Shown in pieces: positions 33,099-46,070 of a stretch of 64,000 bases of DNA (positions within the stretch are counted from its first letter, which is position 1; the number at the start of each line of letters is the position of its first letter). A program made the position numbers and the translations under genes. This DNA comes from Rhyzopertha dominica (Eukaryota > Arthropoda > Insecta > Coleoptera > Bostrichidae). The stretch spans positions 45,653,325 through 45,717,324 of the forward strand of contig QCXZ01000064.1 of assembly GCA_025024175.1 (NCBI GenBank), read 5' to 3'. The notes under the pieces were generated by a model, which was not told where the DNA came from, did no database searches, and saw nothing but the letters and a program-made list of their open reading frames with translations.

Positions 33099-34088
33099 AT
33101 GTCTTGCCCTGGATGGTATTGTGGTAGAATCAATTTTACGTCGCCATGTGGTGCTTGTCCGCGAGGTTTTAGGAGAAACGACACAACTTTTCTGTGTGAA
33201 CCCTGTTTAGATAGTCCAGCATTTTATGATTGGCTTTATTTGGGGTTTATGGTTTTGTTAGCCTTAATTCTGCACTGGTTCTTCATCGACTTAGTAGCAA
33301 AAGGAAAAAGGTTTGGCATCCTATTAAAATAATGAATAATCATTAATTTTATACTTCATAGTTTTAGTAAAGAAGTACTTGTGCTGCATGTTACGGCTTT
33401 TTTTGAAATTCTATTGGCATGTGTAATTTCAATCCTAGTAACAAATCCAGTGGGGAAGTTTGTCGTTTACAGCTGTCCTGTGAGAGGTTTGGCAGATTGG
33501 TATACTTTATTACATAATCCAACACCAAACTATGAAAAAAAAATTTACTGCACTCAGGAAGCAGTATACCCCTTATATACAATAGTATTTGTATTTTATG
33601 CACTGACACTTCTGATTATGTTACTGATTCGGCCTTGGGTATGTAGAAAGTTTCTTCCAAGACGCAGCAAAATGTCGATATATGCTGCAATGTACTTCAT
33701 TCCTATCCTGACATTGTTACATGCAGTGATGGGTGGTTTGTTATGTAAGTATTTATATCAGTTACTCACCTTATGTTAATTGAATATGTTTGTTCCAGAT
33801 TACTCTTTTCCTTATTTTATTGTCATTAATTCAGTTCTGTCATGTGCAGCACACTTCGCCATACGTATGGACCAGAAAATATCGTCCTTAATAATAACAA
33901 CTCTTCTTGATAGTAAAAACATCGTTATTCTATTGGGACATTGGTGTTTACATGCATATGGAATTATATCTATTACACAGTTGACTAATCCTACGTTACA
34001 TGCATCTTTAATACTCTTAGTTCCTCTTCCTGCTCTTTTCTATATTTTTACTGCTAGGTTTACTGATCCAAATAAGTTTCAAATTTAG
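33099..34088 (+). CDS. JKAMP: JNK1/MAPK8-associated membrane protein (JKAMP), three exons
   Basis: Exons 33,099-33,310, 33,362-33,744 and 33,799-34,088 join in frame to 294 codons plus stop; the human protein has about 311. JKAMP is an ER multi-pass membrane protein that binds JNK1 and links proteasome components to ER-associated degradation. Visible landmarks: N-terminal CPGWYCGR, CGACPRGFRRN and FLCEPCLDSP cysteine motifs, YDWLYLGFM, ADWYTLLHNPTPNYE, QEAVYPLYTIVF, SIYAAMYFIPILT, then GHWCLHAYGIISI and PALFYIFTARFTDP. Several hydrophobic segments follow the Cys-rich luminal head. Introns are 51 and 54 bp; the second has a clean GTAAGT donor, while the first donor (GTTTGG) is weak and rests on the reading frame. 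An AATAAA-like signal lies at about 34,597. WDR92 lies tail to tail. Confidence 0.93.
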
Positions 34089-36902
34089 CAGATCGAAAAT
34101 TTTGCCTCGATTTAAATAAGAAAAATAGTGCATACAATATCTGTGATATAAGTAATGGTTATCTTGACTGTAAAAATTATAAAAATCTATTTATTGTTAN
34201 ATTTAGAACCTATAATAAGCATACCCTAGAGGTGTTCCTTTCTNAAAGACTTAAAAATTATTTATGTTGTAAGATAAGTATAATATTAATTCNAACAAGT
34301 GTGATGTGAGTATTAATAGAATCCCACTGCANTATCANAAAAATGTATGAAACTTAGAACTGATCAATAATCATGTTTTGCATAGCATTTGTTGTTTCAT
34401 GTTAAATGACGTCAACTATTGGCTTATGTATTGTGTAGTTCATCATCTTCTATATACAATGTGGTTTTTTTTTATTATAGTCAATACTACACTGTTTTAA
34501 TTACATGTTTACACATATTTTGAAATATAAAAGTTTTTATATATTTAACATAGTTTTATCTAATATAACTAATGATCACTATGTGCTCTTGTTATAATAA
34601 ACTCCTTTTAAAGTCATCCATTTTATTTTAAAAATTTATTAGTGAAGCCCTTTTGGCTTTTTTCCACGACGGCGTATTGTTGCCACGAACATAAATAAAA
34701 TTTGAGACAAATTTTAAAATGTTAATATTTTGAAATCTAAATTAATTTTTTAATCTGAAAATTTCCAAGATTTTGACATCAATGCAACTATACGGTTCTT
34801 TTCGCATGAGCCATAATAAAATTATATAAAAGATTTGAATCTGCAGTAAAATACTGTNTGTGCTGCAGTCTTGATCTTTTACATACAGAAACTCCATGTG
34901 GATCCAATATTTTTAAAGCTAAGCATAACTTGTGGAAATACAATTTCATGTTGCAAACGAAAATGCATCCACTTGTTTTTTTTTTAATCAACTTAAATAT
35001 ATTTTTTAAATTATGGCCTACCGAAGTTTCGTGCCTGGTGGCACATAATAGCAGTACCTACTACCTAATAAATTTAAACAAAACTCCCATCTCCCATGAA
35101 TACATAGAAACCGCAAATAATTTTATTAAGATTTAAAGTAGAATTATAGTTGATAGGTATCTTTGCAAAAATGTCTTGCTCTTGTGCTGCATGATAGTGT
35201 AAAGTGTAGACTAAAGAAATGTCAACTTACATTTAAAGAGACCTATTGTAATTAATGTAATAAATTATCAGATGCTCAACACTCCAAAAATTATGCAAAT
35301 TTTCATGTTGCAAGATATGTGTCGTTCTTTATTAATACTACCCTTGACAACTACAAATAATGAGTGAGTTGATCTGGTTTGATTATAAGATCTAAATGAT
35401 ATATGAAGAACCGTTACCACAGCTTAGCTGCCGTTATAGGTATTTAGTTTTATGAATTAATGTGGTAAGGTAAGTTTTTCATGTCATTTAGACAAACTGG
35501 AAGTTACCAAATCTGTAATAAGCCAGGCTTGTCTTTATATTTATTTTACATTCATTATTTATCTATGTATTATTTTCTTTAGTTGGTGTATAAAAGAAAT
35601 ATATATCATATGATATATTCATTTTGTATAGAACTTTTTTTTGCATTTCCAATAGTGTAACAATAATTGATTGAGTATCTGTTGTCATATCTATGCGTAT
35701 TATGTCAACTGTCGATCATTGCATTGGAATGTATAATCAATACAAGTATGTATAAGGACTTTTCGTATGATACCAAGTAAGGACACTACCGATACCAATA
35801 ACAAGTACAAATATAAACGCTTGGAAGATTTTAAGCATCCCTACCTGTAGCCATGCAGTTACCCTGATTGTGTTATTTCGTTTCCTAAGAATGCGAAAAG
35901 GTCTTCAAGACTGGTGTACAATGTTTGCTTCAGTTACAGGGGTTAGCACCTCCAATGAATGTATCTTATGTAAATTTTTTATTGTTCTTACAGATGAAGT
36001 ACTCTTTCACAAAAACGGTTTCATGTCAAGACACAACTGCCACTACTATAATACTAGAAAATGCTGACTGAATAAGCCATTTAGATAACCAGCACAGGTG
36101 GTGCAAAACAATTTAACGGAAATTGGAAGATCTTCCACTTGGTGGAAGATAACTAATGTGGTACCAGCATGATGGGGCTATGCTAGGAATGCAAGAAAGT
36201 ACATAAATTGAGTTATTTATTATTATTAAAAAATATCTTCTGGAGTAAAATTTAAACTTTGTATATATAGCCCTGAATTAAGTGACAAGATTTTTGAGCA
36301 TTAGTACTTCCAATGCAAATTTCAGTAAATTTATCTATCACTTCTGCATTACTTAATCAATTATTAGTAGATAAATACACGGCTATTATAAATAACAAAA
36401 TTATTGCATATGAGGTCGAATTAAGTTAAGTTATAAGGAAATGTTCAAAATTTGAAGGGACAGAATGTGTAGTATTTTAAACAAAACTTGTAATTTTACT
36501 TCTCTTGTAGTGAATTTCTTATTTTTCAGTATTCTTTTTTTACATTATTGACATTTGCTGTGGTTTTTCATAGTGATAGTGATTCGGTTATATTACAATG
36601 CATTACATGGCTGCCTAAATTCGAGTAAATGAACTAAGTAGGTACATATACTGAAAGTATAAAATATCTATGTTTTCTATACTAGCAAAATTTTGGAGCA
36701 AACTTAGGGGTATATTGTATTAGAGGTAGAATCCATATTACCTCTTGACCAGACATTCTTGTTTTTCACAACAGAGCAGTATCTATGGTTGATAAAAGTA
36801 ATAAACGTGGGTGTATGAAACATAAAAAACCAAGCCCACCACCTGATGATCATAAAGTAAACAGGACAAATTCTTTTGCGTTGAAATAATGCACATTTTC
36901 CT
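34089..36902. other. JKAMP 3' UTR and JKAMP-WDR92 intergenic region
   Basis: AT-rich with several Ns (34,200-34,338 and 34,858). The JKAMP 3' UTR probably ends near 34,610. No further gene; the plus ORF at 35,870-36,067 has no recognisable domain. Confidence 0.55.
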
Positions 36903-37110
36903 TTAAAAAAGATTTAATTTTGTTGTTATTAAAACACGCACCGTCTGATCAAACGAGGAACACACTGCTAACCCTATTTTATCCACACACCAATCGAATC
37001 CTGTAATTGGTTGAGTCGATAATGTGCAGTTCTGCACCAAATTCATTTCTCCAGCCACTCCTATTGGAATTCCATCCCCATCCTTGTCCACTCTCTTATC
37101 TGGATAAACA
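36903..37110 (-). CDS. WDR92: WDR92/DNAAF10 exon 4 (C-terminus)
   Basis: After a CTGTAG acceptor the minus strand reads [34 protein letters not shown] and [18 protein letters not shown], then stop. This is the last WD40 blade and the conserved C-terminal TKLN ending of WDR92. The codon split with exon 3 gives Tyr and keeps the frame. The four exons total 1,074 nt, that is 357 residues, the same length as human WDR92. Confidence 0.95.
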
Positions 37111-37899
37111 CTACAGAAAAACAAATTACTAATCGTATATCATTTGCGGCACAGTAAAGCTGGCTCCCTGCATATTGCTTTCTTAATAAAGAGCACTTGC
37201 ATCGGTGTGCATCCACATTGCACCAGCTTGCATCACCAAAATTAGAGCTTGCACCAATAACCCTGAAAAACTACAAAAAAATTATACTTTAAAGGACCTA
37301 TGCAGAATTTCCCCTGCATACAGTATTTTCAAAAAAATACACTTGCGCTAGTTGCACCCATCTTGCACCACTTTGCTCCACCAAAATGGGAGCTTGCACC
37401 ATCAACATTAACCCTGAGAAATTAACCACGCTCTTAGTAAACTTATTAGACATTTTGCGGGTCCCCTTGATGACAGATTTGTCATTACTATATCAGAGAT
37501 TTTATATTTTTGAAGGCTGAATTTTTCCTTTATTATAGACCAATTTGGATCCTAAGCTAGATATAGCTAAAAAATAAATATGAATTCCGTGATATAAAAA
37601 TATTGGTTGAAACTAGACTAATAAACTTAAGCGAATACCAAACTTATTTCTTTTTATGTAAGTCAATAGTGTTAAAGCTAGAAGAAAAAGAATAAGAAAA
37701 CTTAAATTTTGTTAAGTATTTAAGATATAACTTTTATATTAAATAATGTGGAAAAAAGTTGATATAAGCTTTTGTAAAATCACACCATGTTCTTTTTGAA
37801 AAGCTGTATAAGAACGAAGTACTTTAAAGAGTTTGAAATAAAATTAATAAAAAACAGCTAATTTATGTTGGTAATGATTGAAAGAATTATAGGAAAAGC

Positions 37900-38717
37900 T
37901 ATTACCTGTACACGTTGGATTCGAAAAATTTAGAATGTAAAGCAAGGATATGATTCACTACGCTTAATAACATATCTAGGAACTAAGATTTATAGATGGA
38001 TTTAATGAATTAATAAAGGAAAGAAAATTAATTATATGATCTTGTTTACTTTTAGAAAGACACAAAATATCATCTACATAACGAAACCAAAAATGAACAT
38101 TAGACTGAAAACAGATATGCTGAGATAAATCTTTTTCAAGTTTATTCATAAATAGTTCAGCCAAAAGATGGCTAAGAGATTAATTTTGACTATTAAATGA
38201 AAATAAAATTATGTTTCAAGACAAAGTCTTTTAACAAAATTAAGTTATTTTTATGAATTAAACTAAATGCAAATTTTGATAAAGTAGATTTCTTAAAAAT
38301 TTCATACAATCTTTAGGGAATATGTAAGGAAATAAATTTTTCACATTGAAATAAATTAGAAATGAATATTTAAGAATATCGAGAATTTTCATAGAAAAAG
38401 AACAAAACTTAGAACTCCGCATAAAGCTAAATGTAACTATTTTGTTAATTTGCAACAAAGAAATTTTACATCTGAAACATCTAGTTTAATAGGATAACCC
38501 TCTTATGAATTTTAGAAAGACCGTAACATCTAGGTGTTGAAGGGTACATAATATTAATAATTTGTGACTTCTTGCTATTAAAATATTTTAAAGTTGATTC
38601 AACTCTGTCTAACAAATCCTTTAATTTTGAATTAATATTAATTGTCTGACCACTTTCAATTGAAACAAAGTTTCTATTGTTTAGAAAATTTGAAACTTTA
38701 TTAATATGCTTACTCAT
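37900..38717 (-). pseudogene. Penelope-like reverse transcriptase remnant, left arm
   Basis: The minus strand reads PRCYGLSKIHKRVI (the Penelope-like YGLPKIHK motif) at about 38,490-38,540, then LAELFMNKLEKDLS and HFWFRYVDDILCLSKS with the RT catalytic Asp pair near 38,075. A degraded thumb-like HKLAVFY with the preceding YNSFNHYQ follows at about 37,870-37,900. Stops and frame changes separate the pieces, so it is not functional. Confidence 0.85.
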
Positions 38718-39464
38718 TTTTATCTAAAATATTAATGTTAATGTTTTTAATTGGTATAAATTTTAGTCCATCATTTAATTAATTTAATTCATGTTCTTTT
38801 TTTGAAAAATTATATTTTGGTAGATTTAAAACTACAATGTGAATTAAAAGGTTGAAAATTATTAAATATCTTATATGGTGTAGGGGAACTCTATGTGAAG
38901 ATCTGTTTATGTATTTTGCGAAATCTGTATGTATTATAGGTCTGGTAACATTGAAGCTCCAAATATTTTTATTTTGAGATAAGGAATGATTGCAGAAATT
39001 AGCTGGAGACTTACAATAGAGTTGGTTACTGTGTAAGCTATGTAACTTTTTAATTTATAATGAAGTTTTGTTGAATGTGTGCAAGAAGTAATGGTAATGG
39101 TCTTTCTAAAATTCATAAAGAGGTTATCCCATTGGACTAGTTGTTTCATATATAAACTTTCTTTGTTGCAAATGAGCAAAATAGTAAATCTTAGCTTTAT
39201 GTGGGTACTAAAGTTTGACAGATCTTTTTCTATTAAAACACTTTAAATTTGACACTCAGTAATCTTGATATGCTTAAAGAATAATTTCCACTTGCTTTCG
39301 ATACAAAAAATTTGTTTCCTTGTATTTTTTGTAAATATTGTATTAAAATTTTAAGAGATCTACTTTTTCAAAATTCTCATTCAGCTTTAATTTATGAAAA
39401 GTACTAAACTTTGTTGAATGAATTTGTCTTCAAGCATAATCTTTTCATCCACTAATCAAAATTA

Positions 39465-40200
39465 TACAAATTTCAGGTTTAGCTTTGGGTTCTTTTCTTA
39501 GTTCTCTTTTGGCTAAACTGTTTATGAATAAACTTGAAAAAAATTATCTCAGCATATCTGTTTTCAGTCTAACATTCATATTTGGTCTCTTTATATAGAT
39601 ATTATGTGCCTTTTTAAAAGTAAACAAGATAATATAATTAATTTTCTTTCCTTTATTAATTCATTACATCCATCTATAAATTTTAGTTCGTAAATTTGTT
39701 CATTAAACGTAATGAATCATATCCTTGCTTCACTTTCTTTCTGTACCATGTACAGATAATAGCATTTCCTATAATTCTTTCAATCCTTTACCAACATAAA
39801 TTAGCTGTATTTCATTTTTTATTTCATACACTCTTTAAAATACCTCTTTCTTATGTAGCTTTTCAAAAAGAACATGGTGTGATTTTTCCAATGCTTATAA
39901 TTATTTTCAAATGATTTAATATAAAAATTATATGTTAAATACTTAACAAAATTTGTTTTCTTATCCTTCTTACTTTAATTCTATTGATTTACATTAAAAA
40001 AAATGGTTGGCATTCGCTTAAGTTTATTAACTTAGTTTGAAAAAAATATGTCACGGAATTAATATTTAATTCTCAGCAACATGTAGCTTAAGATCTATAT
40101 TAGTCCATAATAAAGATAAAATTCTACCTTTGGCGTATACAGTTCTCTTGTAATGATTGTGCTGCTCTTTATGCAGGACAAATTGTGAGATCTTAATGGT
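39465..40200 (+). pseudogene. Penelope-like RT and GIY-YIG remnant, right (inverted) arm
   Basis: The plus strand reads GLALGSFLSSLLAKLFMNKL at about 39,478, matching the LAELFMNKLEKD region of the left arm. A mutated, stop-containing palm follows: the catalytic YVDD is lost to FGLFI plus stop. HKLAVFHFLFHTLF appears near 39,800 and CNDCAALYAGQIVRS near 40,150-40,190. The last matches the first strand of the GIY-YIG nuclease. It is the inverted sister of 37,900-38,717, with a different set of lesions. Confidence 0.8.
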
Positions 40201-40715
40201 TAGAACTATGAAACCCCTCAAACAATATAAAGACACTGAAATAGTAATGACAAATTTGTTATCATGGGGTGCTGTAAAATGTCTAAGAGAGTGGCCGGGT
40301 TCAAGGAAAATCTCCATTTGTCTGAAAGTAATAATTCTTTGGAGTTATTCAAGACTGATGAAGCAAGCTGGTGCAAGGTAAATGCAAGCCAGCACAAAAG
40401 TATTTTTTAGAAAATATTATATAAGGGGGGAGGGCGAATCTGTGTTTGTCTGAAAGTAATAATTTTGTAGTTTCTCAGTGTTGATGGTGCAAGCTCTAAT
40501 TTTTGTGAGCAAACCAGCACAATTGTACTTTTTAGAAAATATCATACGCGGGGGGGGGGGAATTCTGCATTGTCCTTGAAAATAATTCTTTATAGTTTTT
40601 CAGGGTTGGTGGTGCAAGTTGGATGTAAACCGATGCAAGTGCNCTTTATTGAACAAGTGTTATACGGGGGGGCCAGCTTTATCAAGCCATCATTTGTTTG
40701 GGAAAAAGGTCCTAC

Positions 40716-40948
40716 TATTTCCACAAGCAAAGCGATCCTGATCCACCAGTGGTCATAAACAGTTCTCTATTCTGTGGCAGATGCTTCACTGCCCATACCG
40801 TTGAGCTATGTGCCTTTTCTACAACATGGGCAAAACCACGTCTTGGATGCTGAGTCCTAACATCAAAGCAGTAAATTTTTGACTCTAGTGTCGTTGCTAC
40901 CAGTTTATTCATTGGTATATCTTTTCGATCAAATTGCAAGCCTACCAC
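40716..40948 (-). CDS. WDR92: WDR92/DNAAF10 exon 3
   Basis: From a TTACAG acceptor the minus strand reads [54 protein letters not shown] and [10 protein letters not shown]. These are WD40 blades with the FDRKDI and RTQHP signatures of WDR92. The exon ends at a GTAGGA donor, leaving two bases of a Tyr codon completed by exon 4. The intron that follows is almost entirely Penelope-derived. Confidence 0.95.
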
Positions 40949-43272
40949 CTGTAATAAAACTTACAGTCAAGTTATTTTATTAAATATTATTTCAGGTGAC
41001 CTTCAGTAAGCAGTGTCTAATTTTTATTATGCCTATCAAGACCAAACGAATCGCTTGTTTTTTATAAACAATATGCAGCAAAGTTAATTATCTATATAAT
41101 AAGCAGATCTAGAAGACACTCTTGTTAGGAACAGAACAATAAACTTAAACATAGGAAAATTCGAAATGAAAACATAAGGAGAACTATATTTTTGTATGCN
41201 TATATTTTTTTGTACATTTCAGGGAGTTTCACTTCTTGGCGTAATACTATTCTATACTGAAGTGCAGACAGGCTGTAGACAAAAAATGACGCATGCACAT
41301 AATAATGAGACACTAATGTAGGCTATAAATTTAAATTTGAATTTCCCGCTCTTATCCTGTACACTGGGGGATGTGAAGGGAAGTTAGGAGGGAAATAAAG
41401 AGGTTATGTCGATTATGGGTATGGGAGGAGCATGTTGCTCTGATCATTTTAGTTATTTAAGTTTTGTAAAAGTTATTCAGTTAATAAACGTTTAAACAAA
41501 TCTACGGCCAATATTGTGAGAAGCCACACTAATTACTAGCTAAGATTCAAAATTCAACTTTCAAATAAAATTGAGGGGAGGCTATAGCCCCTACAGTCCC
41601 CACCTCCAATGGAATAGTTGGATAATAAATTTTTGGGATTTTGGGTCTCTATTTTGAAATGTGTATAGAAAAAACTTTTAACGCCAGAATTTCAGGGTAC
41701 AGGCAAAATGATACGAGATAGATAAAAACATGTGGGTGCAATTATCACCTTTTACTTATTCAAAAATATAACGGTTCATATACCTATCAAGTTAAAATTA
41801 ATTTTTTGTTTATATTTCTATAATTTAATTGTGTTAAATATAGGTACTCACGTAAATATAGCCATAACATATATTACATCCAATCTTCTTCCGTTTATCC
41901 TTTTTTAATGTTAATTTAGAACAAGAAACAAAAATATTTATTTACACAAGACGAGCAGGCAAAAGTATCCAAAGCCACACCTGTGTTGCCAAGTTTCCCA
42001 AAAATTTTAGCATGTGTAACATTTTTGGACAAGTAAGCCGTAATTAAAGAAAAAAATGATAAATATTATTTTACACAACTGAAGACGTTTTTTTGATACC
42101 TGTTTTAGTAATCTAGATGCAAGCATTAATAGAATTCAGCTACATTTGATTTGAGTTAGCTGAGATCTGTTTGTGCCACTGAACTATGCTTGACAGATAT
42201 CATATTTTCTATTTCTTACCCTTTCATCGGTATAAAATATGAGAAACAATTATTTAAAAACCATGTCGGTACTGCTACCAAGAACTTTGTATATATTTTA
42301 GTTGTGTTTTAACAATTAATTCTTTGAACACATACTTTTTTTTATTTTTGAACAGAATCTTTTTAATCCAGTAAGATATAATGATCCACTTCGCTATATG
42401 GTGTAGTTTTACATATATTTTATTGGAAGCCCGTATTTATAAAGGTGTATAAAAAATTTTTACTTACCTACTCTCAAACTAAAATCATACTTAAACATAG
42501 CAAAACTATGATTTGAGCTCACATTCAGCACTTTAGATTGCATAATGAATGAGATAGGTACATGGTTTCTAACGTAGTCTTTTTTCAAAAATTTTTCCTC
42601 AAATAAAATTAACAATAGTGTATGCTCCATTGACCTTTCTACAAAATCAGCTCTATATATCTTTAAATATTGGTTCTTGTTATGTCCTGTTATGCTTTCT
42701 TTTATAGGCAATAATTACTCGTAGCTTAGTTTAGGAGATACCTATTTAATAGAAACCAACAAGTTTACAATTCACAAGATTTTTGAAAGTCAATAATTTC
42801 ATTCTCTATTCAAGCTGAAGAGCTACTTGTAGACTCGAATTGTAGCAAAACTGAAATCGACTCCATTTTATGTATGGAATAGATTGTTATAATTAACAGA
42901 CAGGTAAAAGATTTTTATTTTTTATCGTTATCAAGTCAAAAAAGGCGTGGCAGAATTAACAATGATAACATAAAAAACAGATTGAGTACAATAAATGCAG
43001 ATATTAGTAGGTACTATAAAGTCGTGCAGAGCTGTGTATTCTTATAGACAGTGTTTGATTTCGTGACTTCTATACATACAGGTAATATAGATATAAAAGA
43101 TAAAATAAGAAGTGTTTTAAATTGAAGTCATACTCATATAAATAAATTTGCCATAAGTTCTGAACGTAGTAAAAAGCGGTATTCAAACAAAATATTATCA
43201 CAGAGCAAATATTTGACAAAAACTTTCATTACAGATGTGGTGAAAGAAGTGAACTACATGAATGCTACCTAC
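40949..43272. other. WDR92 intron 2, no gene seen
   Basis: AT-rich with one N at 41,200. Minus ORFs at 41,125-41,313 and 42,460-42,711 show no domain. Confidence 0.55.
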
Positions 43273-43621
43273 CCCATTTTTTACACATTTCGACCATCTA
43301 ACAGACATTGTTTTCAAATCATACATCTTTATATCACCGTTGTCATATCCTGCAGCGACAATCCTTTCTTCTGAGTTATAAGAGTTACCAAAAGTTACTG
43401 CCCAACAGTCACGTGCAGCTGATGCTTCAGAAGAAACGAATTTTGCTACAGGATCATTCTTCTGCCGAATGTCCCACACCATAACTGTCCCATCTCTTGA
43501 TCCAGATACAATTTCCGGTGCTCCACATCCTGTACTCATGCCAGCCACACCATCAATGGAATTGATGCTTGATGTGTGTGCTGTAGACTGATATATTGGA
43601 AGGAGGGTATCGTTCAAATCC
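43273..43621 (-). CDS. WDR92: WDR92/DNAAF10 exon 2
   Basis: From a TTTTAG acceptor the minus strand reads HTSSINSIDGVAG, GAPEIVSGSRDGTVMVWDIR, KNDPVAKF, RDCWAVTFGNSYNSEERIV, AAGYDNGDIKMYDL and VRWSKCVKNG. These are two complete WD40 blades with GH/WD-type ends, matching WDR92. The exon ends in phase 0 at GGG|GTAGGT. WDR92 works with RUVBL1/2 and the R2TP/prefoldin-like co-chaperone in the cytoplasm to pre-assemble axonemal dynein arms. Confidence 0.96.
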
Positions 43622-46070
43622 CTAAAATATATATGTATCTCATTTAATATACTAATTTACTTACTGATAGAAGTAGTACATAACTTTGTTTCATATTTTA
43701 AATGGGGTTGCAGAACAATGAAGTTCAAATTTCAATGGTAATATAAGTCATGAAAGGGTTAGCAATCTCCTTAGCTAATCAAGCATAGCTTACATCTACA
43801 GAACAAGATATCTCTATTGTTGGTCAATATATCAGAGTGAACATTGCCCCCCTCCCCCAAAGAACCTGTAGAACTGTAGAAATGGACTATAAATATTTTA
43901 CATAATGCAAATGTTCTGTAGCCCATGAGCATATAATTTACAATTATTATTGAAATTCAACTTACATAATAGAATAGCAGAAACAAACTGAAAAATGGAA
44001 CTATTATGACTATATAAGCACTAGTTTTATGCTTTGCTTTAAAACTATTAGCTAGGTATATAACATACAGAGTGTGACTATCCACGGAAGAGTAGAAAAT
44101 TATGAAAGACTTTTATAGAAAACTTATTTGGATTTTTAAGCACAACAAAAATATTTTCACAGATTGCGGATTTCGGGTTATATCAGAAACGCACATGCAC
44201 ACATTAGTATTTTTTAATGGAATGTCTTTATTTTGTGTTCTAGAAATTTTGGTACCATTTTATTCAGCGTACATTAGGACGAAAATGCAACAATATGGAC
44301 TATGGAGTATTAATAGTGAATTCAATAGGTAGTCAATATTTCGCCAAAAAATTATAAGTGAAATGCCTACATGCGAAAAACTAAACGAGACAGAATTGTC
44401 GATTTTTCGCTATCGTGAATAGTATTTGATGTAAAATTGAGTTTCCTTTCATTAACGGTTGATAGTGAGAATTTACCGTATTTAAGTTACTATAAAAAAT
44501 CATTTTTTACAACGTTTAGATTTCAAGATAATGCTGCAATCTCTACGTCGCTGCTAACGTATTTTTGTTTCAAGATCTGTCAAGCGAGATGCGCGAAGAG
44601 GAGGCTTAAATTTTGAAAACAGGTGCCACGTAGCTTATTCAGCTAATGCGTAATAACATTTGAAGTATACAGGACAAAAAGGATGATTGTCCAAAAAATT
44701 CGATTTTGAGTTAATGGCGCGAAACCACAGCTAAAATACAATAGAATCCGCCTAGATATCGAAACCAGACAGAAACGATGACAGTTATTACAAGTTACAG
44801 AGATTTACATATGTCACAAACTAGGGAAAAAGATTAATGTTCTATAAATGATTCATGCATCCAGGTTCTTATGGAAATTATCGAATAAATCAGTTTGGCG
44901 CCTCTCAGGAAAGTGAACACAACTATTGCTTTGACAGGTGCTTTTGTAGCTTGTCAGTAGTAGTAGAACAAAAAAGCGGCACAAAGAATTCATAAATCAA
45001 CGCCACCGGCGTTGCATGAATCATTTATAGAAACCCTGTACTTTCGCCGCTAAAGGTAGTAAATTTTTGTATAGTGAAGTAGTGTTTAGTTGTAGTTTGT
45101 AGTATTGTGTTGCAATGGATGGCCAGAGTGTTAAACAATAGGAGAGTTTATCGACCGTTGGTGGCGCTAGTGTGGCTTTGCAAATGGCGGAAATAAACAG
45201 TACTTGCTATTATTTATAATATACTCGTCTGTATCGCATAATGAAACACAGGTGGGTTCGCAAACGAGTATTTTCAATATAATTATTACAAAGGAACCAA
45301 AACACACTCGTGGCAATAACCTATGTGACCGCTTAACTACATAACCGCATATTACTATTACAATATAATATCACACATGCTTTTTGTGTTTACATGTATC
45401 CCCTTTTTCTTAATAATATTCACTGCCCACAATTTAAAAATGCTAATACGATATAACAAAAACAGCCCTATTACACAACAATCCCGCCTTTTCCCAGTCA
45501 AAGATATTGAATCAAGTCTATGATTAAAGTACTGTTCTTAATATTTTATGTATCTGCCGCCAGATGTGTTACTATTGTAAACTTGCCTATTGCTATCGTG
45601 TTCATGTTTAAGAGAAGTAGCAAAGAAACTAAAATTACAGACTCATATGAACCCAGTGAAATCAGCTGTAACTATATTAGATTTAAATGTTTCGAAAATG
45701 TTACTAAAGAAGAAAGGCTCTACATAATTAATCAACGAATTAAAAACACGACGAACAAAAGTTATACTTGGCAGGCTTGTTAAACAGGATGGTTGAGATC
45801 GTCATTCGAACAGACATAATAAGCTTCCACAAGATGCCGTTATTGGGCACATTAAGTCATTCAAAGGCCGGCAATTTTAATTACAGTCTTCATGATTTTA
45901 AAATCGTTTTCTCGAAAACAACATTTTGTGACATTCATCTTTTTTGCTCTGTAGCGTTCATTTGTAAACGATCTATTTAATATATTTTACATTAATAAAA
46001 AATGATACTCTTATGTTAAGAGTACGGGTTCGAAAACTGGGGATTTCTAACTTTATTTCCTTTCATTATA
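43622..46070. other. WDR92 intron 1, distal part
   Basis: AT-rich; holds one MITE (44,837-45,038). An 87-codon plus ORF at 45,520-45,783 has a hydrophobic start but no family I know, no splice support and no promoter; I treat it as chance. Confidence 0.5.
44837..45038. mobile_element. MITE with TTTCTATAAATGATTCATGCA ends, copy 2
   Basis: The right end is GCATGAATCATTTATAGAAACCCTG followed by TA; the left end TGTTCTATAAATGATTCATGC is slightly degraded. It is in reverse orientation relative to 29,732-30,097 and is about 160 bp shorter in the middle. Confidence 0.85.

Larger units (their letters stand above)
37140..40690. mobile_element. Penelope-like element, large head-to-head inverted pair filling WDR92 intron 3
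   Basis: The left arm (about 37,140-38,520) and right arm (about 39,097-40,690) are diverged reverse complements. For example GGTCTTTCTAAAATTCATAA appears at 39,097 and inverted near 38,510, and the GGTGCAAGCTNNNATTTT 3' repeats lie at both outer ends. The spacer, 38,521-39,096, is single copy. The left arm plus spacer carry minus-strand Penelope-type reverse transcriptase; the right arm carries the same region on the plus strand plus a GIY-YIG remnant. Both are decayed by stops and frameshifts. Confidence 0.85.

Noticed and set aside
38934..39179. 81-codon minus ORF in the Penelope-like region
   Set aside because: It overlaps the antisense of the plus-strand arm at 39,097 and beyond; no RT motif on this strand there.
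45520..45783. 87-codon plus ORF with hydrophobic N-terminus
   Set aside because: Looks like a signal or membrane start, but no promoter, no homologue I know, and it lies antisense in WDR92 intron 1.
15545..46050. tRNA or tRNA-derived SINE from GGTTCGAA-like words (15,545; 46,027)
   Set aside because: No matching A box at the right distance and no cloverleaf could be drawn.
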